From: Tenacibaculum pacificus
GTDB taxonomy: Bacteria > Bacteroidota > Bacteroidia > Flavobacteriales > Flavobacteriaceae
Assembly (NCBI RefSeq): GCF_027941775.1
Contig: NZ_CP115917.1
Coordinates: 467,001-531,000 of the forward strand
Length of the DNA stretch: 64,000 nucleotides
Direction of reading: 5' to 3'
A model generated the notes under the pieces. That model did no database searches and was not told the origin of the DNA. It saw only the letters and a list, made by a program, of their open reading frames with translations. Numbering within the stretch: the first letter of the stretch is position 1; each line of letters starts with the position of its first letter. Shown one piece after another: positions 45,665 through 55,200 of the stretch. A program made the translations under genes and the position numbers.

Positions 45665-45699
45665 AAAAAAGAGGCACGTTTATAGAGCCTCTTTTTTTG
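45665..45699 (-). terminator. Terminator between rpsO and pnp
   Basis: AAAGAGGC/GCCTCTTT stem (45668-45694), A run and T run flanking. It may attenuate read-through into pnp. The gap 45526-45703 holds no gene. Confidence 0.82.
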
Positions 45700-45703
45700 A
45701 GAA

Positions 45704-45973
45704 TTATTTTCTAATTCCTAATTCTACGATAATCGCACGATATCTGTTGATTTCAGTTTTCTTTAAGTAATCAAGTAAGCTTCTACGTTTTCCTACCATT
45801 TTCACTAATGAACGCTCAGTATTAAAATCTTTACGATTTCTTTTTAAGTGTTCAGTTAAGTGGTTAATTCTAAAAGTGAACAATGCAATTTGTCCTTCCG
45901 AAGTTCCTGTATCAGTTTTGCTTTTACAGTGTTTTTCGAATAATCCTTCTTTTACTTCTTTAGTTAAATACAT
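45704..45973 (-). CDS. rpsO: Ribosomal protein S15
   Basis: The 89-residue small-subunit protein: SKTDTGTSEGQIALFTFRIN then HLTEHLKRNRKDFNTERSLV and MVGKRRSLLDYLKKTE. Full length. Precedes pnp in the same orientation. Confidence 0.97.
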   Translation of the reverse strand: MYLTKEVKEGLFEKHCKSKTDTGTSEGQIALFTFRINHLTEHLKRNRKDFNTERSLVKMVGKRRSLLDYLKKTEINRYRAIIVELGIRK

Positions 45974-46094
45974 TCCAATATTATTTAAATGATTTTTATG
46001 TACATCAATGAGCTATTCATTGAAGTTGCAAAGGTACAAATAAAATTTTAGTTGAAATGTATCAGTATAAGTGTTTTTTGTATTGATAAAAAAC

Positions 46095-46122
46095 AAAAAA
46101 GCCAGCAAATGCTGACTTTTAA
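46095..46122 (-). terminator. Weak terminator after accD
   Basis: A GCCAGCA/TGCTGAC imperfect stem (46101-46116, one G-T pair) with a very short loop and six A residues on the plus strand (T run on the coding strand). Confidence 0.55.
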
Positions 46123-46124
46123 AT

Positions 46125-46982
46125 TTAGGCTCTTATAGGTTGATTCTGTATCAAATCGATATATAAGTTAACTTGTTTTTTTAATTGCTTACGCTCGTAA
46201 ATTGCATCTAAGAAACCATGTTCTAATACAAATTCAGAACGTTGAAAACCTTCAGGTAATTCTTTACCTGTAGTATCTTTTACAACACGAGGTCCTGCAA
46301 AAGCAATCAAAGCATTTGGTTCGGCGATATTAATATCACCTAACATTGCAAATGAAGCCGTTGTTCCTCCTGTAGTAGGATCAGTACATAATGATATATA
46401 CGGAAGTTTTGAGTCTGCCAATTGGGCTAACTTCGCAGAAGTCTTTACTAATTGCATTAATGATAAAGAAGCTTCCATCATACGTGCTCCTCCAGATTTT
46501 GAAACCATTAAGAATGGAAGTTTATTTTCGATAGCATAATCAATAGCTCTTGCTATTTTTTCTCCTACCACAGAACCCATTGATCCTCCAATAAAAGCAA
46601 AATCCATAGCAGCAATTACTATGTCTTTATTATTTGATTTACCTACTGCTGTACGAACAGCATCTTTTAATCCAGTTTTCTTTTGTGCCGCTTTTAAACG
46701 ATCTGGATATTTTTTGGTGTCTTCAAATTTTAAAGGATCTTTAGATGTTAAATCTGAATTTAATTCTTCAAAATTATTGTCATCAAAAAAAAGCTCAAAA
46801 TATTCATTACTTCCAATACGAACATGATATCCATCTTCAGGACTTACATATAAGTTTTTCTTTAATTCTTCTGTATCAATAACCTTACCGCTTGGTGTTT
46901 TGTACCACAAGCCTTTAGGAGTATCTTTTTTTTCTTCTGTAGGAGTTTGAATTCCTTTGTCTTTACGTTTAAACCAAGCCAT
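46125..46982 (-). CDS. accD: Acetyl-CoA carboxylase carboxyltransferase beta subunit
   Basis: Carboxyl transfer to acetyl-CoA in fatty acid synthesis. It is a 285-residue protein with the carboxylase core [34 protein letters not shown] and AFAGPRVV. The N-terminal zinc ribbon, CxxC-x15-CxxC in E. coli, has lost every cysteine: T29, G32, S47 and D50 ([11 protein letters not shown] and [11 protein letters not shown]). The fold is otherwise alignable. This matches the zinc loss in DnaG of the same window. Full length. Confidence 0.95.
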   Translation of the reverse strand: MAWFKRKDKGIQTPTEEKKDTPKGLWYKTPSGKVIDTEELKKNLYVSPEDGYHVRIGSNEYFELFFDDNNFEELNSDLTSKDPLKFEDTKKYPDRLKAAQKKTGLKDAVRTAVGKSNNKDIVIAAMDFAFIGGSMGSVVGEKIARAIDYAIENKLPFLMVSKSGGARMMEASLSLMQLVKTSAKLAQLADSKLPYISLCTDPTTGGTTASFAMLGDINIAEPNALIAFAGPRVVKDTTGKELPEGFQRSEFVLEHGFLDAIYERKQLKKQVNLYIDLIQNQPIRA

Positions 46983-47104
46983 AGTTTAGTTTATATTTTG
47001 TTTATATTTTGTTGTTCGTTAGTGATTAACTCATTCATTTTAAGAAAAGAGCAGGCTACAAATGTAAATTATTTTTGCGAACTTTATATTATTATAAATA
47101 ATAA

Positions 47105-47135
47105 AAAAGCACTTAGAAGATTCTAAGTGCTTGAA
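47105..47135 (-). terminator. Terminator after fbaA
   Basis: AAGCACTTAGAA/TTCTAAGTGCTT, a perfect 12-base stem (47107-47132) with loop GA; A run upstream on the plus strand. Confidence 0.88.
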
Positions 47136-47153
47136 TATTAAAAATTAAAATGT

Positions 47154-48221
47154 TTATAATGTGTTTACATTATTTAAATCTTCAAAAGCCTTTTTTAAAC
47201 GAGTTTTGAATGTTAATTCACCCTCACGTAACCATTTACGTGGGTCGTAATGTTTTTTATTAGGTTGTTCTGAATCGTCAGGATTACCAATTTGACTTGC
47301 TATATAATCTTTTTTATCTAAAATATAATCACGAGCTCCTTCTGTAAAAGCATATTGTAAATCAGTATCAATATTCATTTTGATAACTCCATAACCGATA
47401 GCTTCTCTAATTTCTTCTAAAGTAGAACCTGATCCTCCATTAAAAACAAAATCGATAGTATTATCAGCAACAGCATATTTTTTAGAAATATATTCTTGAG
47501 AGTTCTTTAAAATTTTTGGAGTTAATTTTACATTACCAGGTTTGTAAACTCCGTGAACGTTACCAAAAGCAGCAGCAATAGTAAATTGATCGCTAACTTT
47601 CATTAATTCTTCGTATGCGTAAGCAACTTCTTCAGGTTGTGTATAAAGTTTAGAAACATCAACATCAGAATTGTCAACACCATCTTCTTCACCACCAGTA
47701 ATACCTAATTCAATTTCTAAAGTCATTCCTATTTTACTCATACGAGCAAGGTATGCTTTACAAATTTCAATATTTTCTTCAATAGGTTCTTCGGATAAAT
47801 CAATCATATGAGAACTATATAATGATTTTCCTGTTTCTTTATAAAATTGTTCACTAGCATCTAGTAAACCATCAATCCAAGGTAATAATTTTTTAGCAGC
47901 ATGATCGGTATGTAAAATTACAGGAATTCCGTAAGCTTCTGCTAATAAGTGAACATGTTTTGCTCCAGCTACAGCACCTAAAATTGCTGCTTTTTCATCT
48001 TCATTCGATAAGCCTTTACCAGCATTAAATTGAGCACCACCATTAGAAAACTGAATAATTACAGGTGCATTTAATTCTTTTGCAGTTTCTAAAACGGTAT
48101 TAACAGTGTTAGAACCTACAACGTTTACAGCAGGTAATGCAAATTTTTTATCTTTTGCTAATTGAAATATTGCTTGAACTTCTTTTCCGGTAGCAACTCC
48201 AGCTTTAATCGTATGAGCCAT
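47154..48221 (-). CDS. fbaA: Class II fructose-bisphosphate aldolase
   Basis: A glycolytic and gluconeogenic zinc aldolase. It is a 355-residue protein with LPAVNVVGSNTVN, VILHTDHAAKKLLPWIDGLLD (zinc histidine), ELGITGGEEDGVDNS, AFGNVHGVYKPGN (zinc histidine) and FNGGSGSTLEEI. Length and motifs fit the longer E. coli FbaA type. Confidence 0.95.
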   Translation of the reverse strand: MAHTIKAGVATGKEVQAIFQLAKDKKFALPAVNVVGSNTVNTVLETAKELNAPVIIQFSNGGAQFNAGKGLSNEDEKAAILGAVAGAKHVHLLAEAYGIPVILHTDHAAKKLLPWIDGLLDASEQFYKETGKSLYSSHMIDLSEEPIEENIEICKAYLARMSKIGMTLEIELGITGGEEDGVDNSDVDVSKLYTQPEEVAYAYEELMKVSDQFTIAAAFGNVHGVYKPGNVKLTPKILKNSQEYISKKYAVADNTIDFVFNGGSGSTLEEIREAIGYGVIKMNIDTDLQYAFTEGARDYILDKKDYIASQIGNPDDSEQPNKKHYDPRKWLREGELTFKTRLKKAFEDLNNVNTL

Positions 48222-48309
48222 TTTATATGTTTTTAGTTGTATTTAGCGGGTCAAAAATAAGGAATTTTAAACGTATTTGTCAAAAATAACAGTATGTGAG
48301 CATTAAATT

Positions 48310-50760
48310 TTAAAAAGGATAATTAATTCCGATGTTTAATACACGGTTTGAAAAGTTAAAGTTTTTAAACCATCTGTCATTTTTTAGATAAGGTTCATGC
48401 ATTTTAAAGCCAAAATCAACTCTAGCAATTAGAAAGTTAAAATCATACCTAATTCCAAAACCTGCACCAACAGCTATGTCAGTTAATGATTTTATATTAT
48501 TGAATTTAGCCTTTTCATCTGTAAAACTAGAATTGGTGATATCCCAAATATTTCCTGCATCAACAAATAAAGCACCTTTTAAAGAACCAATTACGTTAAA
48601 ACGATACTCAAAACTAGATAAAAATTTTAAGCTACCAATATTATATTCTAAACCAGGTGCACGAGTTCCTGGTCCTAAATCGTAAGTTTTCCAAGCTCTA
48701 ATATCATTAGATCCACCAGCAAAATAACTACGAGAAAAAGGTATACTAGAGTTGTCGTAAGTAATAATTGCACCTAAAAAAGTTCTATGTGCTAAAACGG
48801 TATTATCTCCTAAATTCCAATATTTTTTATACTGTATATCTGTTTTAAAATACTGAGCAATAGGTGTTTTAAAAACTGTTTTTTGGTTCCAAGTATTTGT
48901 TTTTTTAGATAAAATACCCATGAAATTTCCAGAATTAGCAACTCTAAATTTTACAAAAGAGAAATTAGTATCTTTTGTATTTTGTTGATTATTATATGTA
49001 TAGCTAAAAGCTATTTCAGGAATTAAAAAATCAGAAGTAATAATATTATATCTATTAAAAATATTAAGATTATTTTGGTATTCTAAAGGATTTGATGCTT
49101 TGAAAATTCCATCTTGTGAAACGTTTCTTATAAATTCTAAAATTCCAGAAGAGTTACTTGGTTCGTTAGGTGGTAATGTATGATTGGTGTTAGCAGTATC
49201 TACTTCTTTTAGTTTTGAATATTCCGAAGAATAGATATTAAAATAATTATCAACATTTAAGTTTCGAATATACTGGGTGTTAAATAACTCTAATTGAAGT
49301 GTTTTTTGTTTGTTGTATTTCCATTTATAATCTAAACCGACAGTGATATTTTGATTATCTAATCCTATATTTTTTTGATTAGCTCCACCAATTAAAAATT
49401 TTGTTTTTGGAAACATTTTTTTAGGAATAAGACTTTGTAAGCCAAAAGGCGCAACAAAACGAGGTACTTCTAAAGTAACATCAGCACCAATTTCCCAACC
49501 AGGACCATTATTTGAATTAAAATAAGAACCAAAAGTTGATATTTTAAATATTTCAGCACCCTTAAAAGTATTTCTATTTGTTAAAGAATATTTTAGAGAA
49601 ACATCAAAATTTCGAATATTAGAACGAGATAATTCAGTGTCTAAACCTAAGGTGTATTTTTCAATAGGTGTTAAAAAAATGTTTGCTTCTAATTCACGGT
49701 CATTTAATTCATGATAACGAATAGAGGTAGTTTTAAAATTTCTTAAGCCCCTTAAATGTGTTCTTGTTAGGTTGTTAGATAAGTCGCTATATACAGTATT
49801 TGGTTTTATAAATAATGATTGTGATAATATTTTAGGATTGTATTTTAATTTTTTATGAGCATAAAATCGAACTCCATTGTATAAAGCAGTGTCTTTATGA
49901 ATTGAATCTTTTTTATTGTATGTATAGTCAGTGTATACATTTATTCTCTTTATTTTTTGAACTTTAAAAGGAATAATTCTATCAGAAATTTTAACAGCTA
50001 CATTTGTTTTTTGATAATTTTGTAGCGTATCATTTTCAAACGATATATAATTTTCATTAAAATGATAAATTCCTTTATCTCTAAATAAATTAACTAAACG
50101 ATTCGCTTCTTTGATAAAGTTTTCATCTTTGTATTGATCACCAGATTTAAGAAAACTTTTTTCTTCTGATTTTTGATATAAAGAGTCAAGAATAGGGGAG
50201 GTTATTTTAGTTTTAATTTTGTTTAAAAAAGAAGGATTTCCTTTTGTTATGATATATGAGATGCTACCTTTTTTATTTTGAATAGTATCTTTTTTTGAGG
50301 TTACTTTTGATCTAAAATAACCTTCTGTTTGAAAATAGGCATTTAAATTTGTAATAGTTTTTTTTGTTTTTTTATCATCAATAATAATAGGTGCTTGTCC
50401 GCTATTTAAAAACCATTCATTAATTCCAATAGCAGTATTTGCTACTGAAATACTTTGTTTTTCAGAAAAAAACTTTTTAAAAAAAGCGTAAGTATTTGGT
50501 TTTTCTGTAGCCCATTTAGCAGGAGTTTTAGCTCCTACAGGGTTTCCTAAGTTATAAAAATATAATGATAAAGGAATTCCTAAAGCCTTAGCATTAGGAC
50601 GTTGCATTAATAATTCAGCAATATTTCCACTGGTGTTTTTTATACTATCAATATAAACAGTGTTTTTAGCGAGTAATAATTCATTTTTTTTAACAAATTT
50701 TATCGTACTACATTAACTGAATAAGACTATTAATAGAAAGAAGAAAGAAAGTTTTTTCAT
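48310..50760 (-). pseudogene. TamA/BamA-like outer-membrane protein with in-frame stop in the signal peptide
   Basis: Downstream of residue about 60 it is a full Omp85-type protein with POTRA-like repeats and a barrel ending in FPF-type residues (GINYPF). The barrel carries FSRSYFAGGSNDIRAWKTYD and LEYNIGSLKFLSSFEYRFNV. Upstream, an in-frame ATG at 50758-50760 begins a lipoprotein signal, MKKLSFFFLLIVLFS, then TAA (50713-50715), then CSTIKFVKKNELLLAKNTVY. The stop is exactly one codon before the lipobox cysteine, where a small residue is expected. No frame change is needed: one base (for example TCA to TAA) explains it. An internal start at 50605-50607 could make a protein without a signal, which would not be exported. 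Sequencing error is possible. Confidence 0.8.
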
Positions 50761-50831
50761 TAACTTTACGGCTGGTATTAAGTATCAAAAATACTGTTTT
50801 TTAGTGGTTATAATATGTTAAAAAAATAATA

Positions 50832-51566
50832 ATGAGTTTATCTAAAAGCAACCTAAAATTAATAACGAGTTTACAGCAAAAAAAGTATCGACAAAAACAT
50901 CAATTATTTATTGCTGAAGGTATAAAAGTGGTGAGAGAATTATTAAATTCATCATTAGAAACATCGCATATTTTTACAGTAGATACTTCTTTTGAAATAC
51001 CTACTAATGTTGAAAGTACTATTATTTCAGAAAATGATTTGAAGAAAATTAGTACTTTAAAAAATCCGAACAAAGTTTTAGGTTTATTTAAAATTCCAGT
51101 AGAAAATACAATAAGTGAAACGAATTTAACGATTGCTTTAGATGAAGTAAATGATCCTGGTAATTTAGGAACTATTATTCGTTTATGTGATTGGTTTGGT
51201 GTTACGGAGTTAGTTTGTTCTAAAAATACGGTGGATTGTTATAATCAAAAAGTAGTACAATCAACTATGGGGTCTTTAACTAGGGTAAATATTTCTTATG
51301 TCGATTTACCAAGTTTTTTGACTGATACTAAATTAGCAGTTTATACTGCAGATATGGATGGAGAAAATATATATGAAGCAACTTTACCTAAAAAAGCAGT
51401 TTTAGTTATGGGGAACGAAGCTAATGGAATATCTAATGAAATAGCAGCAATTGTAAAGCATAAATTAACGATTCCACGGTTTGGTGAAATTCAGAAAACT
51501 GAGAGTTTAAATGTTGCCACAGCAACTGCTATTTTATTAAGTGAATTTAAAAGAACCCTAAAATAA
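50832..51566 (+). CDS. SpoU/TrmH-family rRNA or tRNA 2'-O-methyltransferase
   Basis: A 244-residue protein with an N-terminal substrate-binding domain (SLQQKKYRQKHQLFIAEGIK) and the SPOUT domain: VNDPGNLGTIIRLCDWFGVT, VVQSTMGSLTRV, VMGNEANGISNEI and RFGEIQKTESLNVATATAIL. The trefoil-knot motifs are intact. Adjacent to, and convergent with, a deoxynucleoside kinase gene (stops abut). The exact target RNA cannot be assigned. Confidence 0.9.
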   Translation: MSLSKSNLKLITSLQQKKYRQKHQLFIAEGIKVVRELLNSSLETSHIFTVDTSFEIPTNVESTIISENDLKKISTLKNPNKVLGLFKIPVENTISETNLTIALDEVNDPGNLGTIIRLCDWFGVTELVCSKNTVDCYNQKVVQSTMGSLTRVNISYVDLPSFLTDTKLAVYTADMDGENIYEATLPKKAVLVMGNEANGISNEIAAIVKHKLTIPRFGEIQKTESLNVATATAILLSEFKRTLK

Positions 51567-52172
51567 TTAGTTAATTAGAGCGTCTATTTTATCAATTATA
51601 AATTTTAAATCTTCATTATTATTAATGAAGTCTAAATTGTCAACATCAATTATTAATAGTTTTCCTTTTTTGTAACCACTAGCCCAAGCTTCATAACGTT
51701 CGTTTAGTCTACTTAAATAGTCAATACTAATAGAGTTTTCATAGTCTCTACCACGTTTGTGAATTTGACCTACAAGGGTAGATATGTCTGCTCGTAAATA
51801 AATTAATAAATCAGGAGGTGTAACTAACTTTTCCATTAATTCAAATAATGAAGAATAATTACCAAAATCACGATTAGTCATTAATCCCATTGCATGTAAG
51901 TTGGGTGCGAAAATATGAGCATCTTCGTAAATAGTTCTATCTTGAATTATTTTTTTTCCAGATTCTCTTAATTCTAAAACTTGACGAAAACGGCTATTTA
52001 AAAAGAAAACTTGTAAGTTAAAAGACCAACGCTCCATTTGAGCATAAAAATCATCTAAGTACGGATTATCATCTACTGATTCATAATGAGGATCCCAGTC
52101 ATAATGTTTTGCTAATATATTGGTTAATGTGGTTTTTCCTGCACCTATGTTTCCGGCAATTGCTACATGCAT
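51567..52172 (-). CDS. Deoxynucleoside kinase
   Basis: Phosphorylates deoxynucleosides in salvage. It is a 201-residue protein with the P-loop AIAGNIGAGKTTLTNIL, the DRTIYEDAHIFAP catalytic segment (ERS/DRS-like), LIYLRADISTLVGQI and the lid RGRDYENSI. Shares sequence with the kinase half of the folK fusion (both end in IDVDNLDF or IDVSNLDF then FI) but is full length. It could compensate for loss of the fusion kinase. Confidence 0.9.
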   Translation of the reverse strand: MHVAIAGNIGAGKTTLTNILAKHYDWDPHYESVDDNPYLDDFYAQMERWSFNLQVFFLNSRFRQVLELRESGKKIIQDRTIYEDAHIFAPNLHAMGLMTNRDFGNYSSLFELMEKLVTPPDLLIYLRADISTLVGQIHKRGRDYENSISIDYLSRLNERYEAWASGYKKGKLLIIDVDNLDFINNNEDLKFIIDKIDALIN

Positions 52173-52205
52173 ATTTTTTGAATTTCAATATTGGTAAAAT
52201 TACAT

Positions 52206-52238
52206 AAAAAAAGCGAGCTATTAAGCTCGCTTTTTTTA
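52206..52238 (-). terminator. Terminator after the large secreted protein gene
   Basis: AGCGAGCT/AGCTCGCT stem (52212-52231), loop ATTA, with A run and T run. It ends transcription of the large gene before the kinase gene. Confidence 0.85.
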
Positions 52239-52249
52239 GAAGTATTATT

Positions 52250-55200
52250 TTAAAGAATTATTATTTTACTTGTATTTATCTTTCCGTCATTTTGAATTTG
52301 TATAAAGTAAACTCCACTACTTATTTTTGAAAATTCAATTTCGTTATTGAATTTACTTGAAATAGTAGAAAATGTTTGGGTTTCTAATAATTGACCTACC
52401 ATATTAAATAATCGGATAATAGTTAAATCTTTAACTTTAACTTTAAATTTTACGGTTATTTTTCCATCAGATGGTATTGGGTATATTTTTAAATCTGAGA
52501 ATAAGTTTTTATCATTAGCAAAACTTTCTTCAACATTTATAGTATAGTCTTCGACTTCGCCATTAAAATCTAATTCACAAGATTCAGGAAATTCATTTAA
52601 TTTTGTTGAAATACGTAAGGTTGTCGTACCAGTTAATGCATCTTCAGGAACTTTAATACTTAATGAATTAGTAGTAGTTAAATTATAAGTTTCTAGTTCT
52701 GTTACATCAAACTTACAATCTTGATTCCAATCAATCCATGCATATGTTTTTACTGTACTATTTCCATCAGTATTAATATCAACATTTAAATCATACTCTT
52801 CACCTCTTACGACATTTGTAGTTATTGCTTTGAAATCAGAATAACCCGTTGTTTTTGTTGATGAGTTATCAATTTCGCCAAAGTTAACATTGGTAATACT
52901 TATTTGAGAATCTGTATTCCCTGATGATTTACAGTGATTATTATTAATAACTAAAGTTAAATCAACTGATTTTGTCATTGAACTAGATGTCGCATTTACT
53001 TTAATAGTATAATCACCAATAGCTACGTTATTTAAGTTAGATACTGTTATAGATACTTTTTTATCTGAATTAATTACTATTGAAGTAAAAGTTACTGTTG
53101 AACTTACAGGTGCATTTTCTGCTGATAAAGTTACATTTTCATTAAAATCATTGAATGTTTTATAATCAATTTCATATTTAACTTCATTTACAGCTTTATT
53201 ACATATAGATTGTCCTACCGTTTTATTTGTTAATGTAAAACTAGGAGTAATTGTAATAGTATAATCTTCAACTTCTCCGTTAAAATCTAATTCACAAGAA
53301 CTAGGTTCTCCGTCATCATCAAGTTTTGTAACAACTCTTAATGTTGTTGTTCCTGATAAAGCATCAGAAGGAATTGTAATATCTAATCCACTATTACTTG
53401 TTGCTCCGTTAGTATTTGTAGTATTACCTAAATCATATTTTTCATTAGCATCAAACAAGCAGTTTTGATTCCAATCTATCCAAGCAAAAGTATTTACAGT
53501 TTTATTACCGCTAGAATTTGCATTAACAATTAACGGATATGTATTTCCTTTTATAACTTCTGTTGTAATTGCTTTAAAATCAGAATAACCTGTTGTTTTT
53601 GTTGATGAGTTATCAATCTCTCCAAGTTTAACAAGTGTTGTACTTATTTGAGAATCTGTATTACCTGATGATTTACAGTGATTATCATTAATACTTAGTA
53701 TCAAATCGATAGATTTTGTAATTGAATTAGAGGTAGCATTTACTTTAATAGTATAATCACCTACGGTTACATTATTTAAGTTATCTATTTTTAAAGTTAC
53801 CATTCCATCTGTACTAATTATTGCTGAAGTAAAAGTAACTATCGAATTTACAGGTGTATTTTCTGTAGATAAAGTTACGTTTTCATCAAAACTATTGAAT
53901 GTTTTATAGTCAATTTTGTATTCAACTTCATTCACAGCTTTATTACATATAGATTGTCCTACCGTTTTATTTGTTAATGTAAAACTAGGAGTAATTGTAA
54001 TAGTATAATCTTCAGCTTCTCCGTTAAAATCTATTTCACAAGAATTTGGTTGCCCATCATTAGCTAGTTTAGTAATAACTCTTAATGTTGTTGTTCCTGA
54101 TAAAGCATCTGAAGGAACTATAACTTTTAATCCACTATTAGCTGTTGCTCCATTATTATTTGTAGTATTACCTAAATCATATTTTTCATTCGTATCAAAT
54201 AAGCAGTTTTGATTCCAGTCAATCCAAGCAAATGTTTTTACAGTTTGATTACCATTAGAATTAGCGTTAACAATCAATGGGTATTTTTCTCCTTTTATAA
54301 CTTCTGTTGCTATTGTTTTAAAATCAGAATAACCCGTTGTTTTTGTTGATGGATTATTAATTTCTCCAAATTTAACAAGTGTTGTGCTTATTTGAGAATC
54401 TGTATTACCAGTTGCATTACAAATATTATCATTAACATTAAATGGAACTTCAATTGATTTTGTAATTGAATTAGCTGTTCCTGTAACAATTATTGTATAG
54501 TCACCAATAGGTGCATTATTTAAATTAGAAAGTGTAAATTTTATAAGTCCGCTTGTATTTATTGATATTGGATTTAAGTTGCTTGTTGTATTTGTAGGAG
54601 TTCCTGAAACAGAAAAACTAACATTTTCATCAAAATTAAACAGAGCTTTATAATCAATTTCAAAAATTTGATCATTCACGGCTTTATTACAAATAGATAA
54701 ATTACCAGTTGTATTGGTTAATGTAAAATCAGCACCAGGTTTTTCTTCAATTTCTATTGAGTAATCTTCGGTTTCTCCATATTGACTATTCTGATCAGCA
54801 TTACATGGACCACCACCACTAGGTGAACCTGTTTCATAATACTCAATAGTTACTCTCATTCTAGTTTTACCTAATACAGCATTATTTGGTACTGTTATTT
54901 TTAAAGATGTTGTAGCAATATCACTTGTTCTAGCTCCTAAATCATATCTTTCAGTAGCTTTGTCAAATACATAATCTTGATTCCAATCAATAAATACATA
55001 ACAATGATCTTGGTATCCATCAGTATTAAAAGTTACACTAATTTCACGCTCTTGTGTTCTTTTTATATTTGTTGATATATTACTAAAATCTTGATAACCA
55101 TCTACAGAGTCATTTAAAGAGTTGTTATTAATTGTATTAAAAGTAACGTTAGATATATATTCAGCACCACCTGTTTCATCAGGATATTCTAACGAACAAT

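Noticed and set aside
52530..54718. A CRISPR array or large repeat region
   Set aside because: The period is 744 bases in frame inside one coding sequence, with no short repeats or variable spacers.
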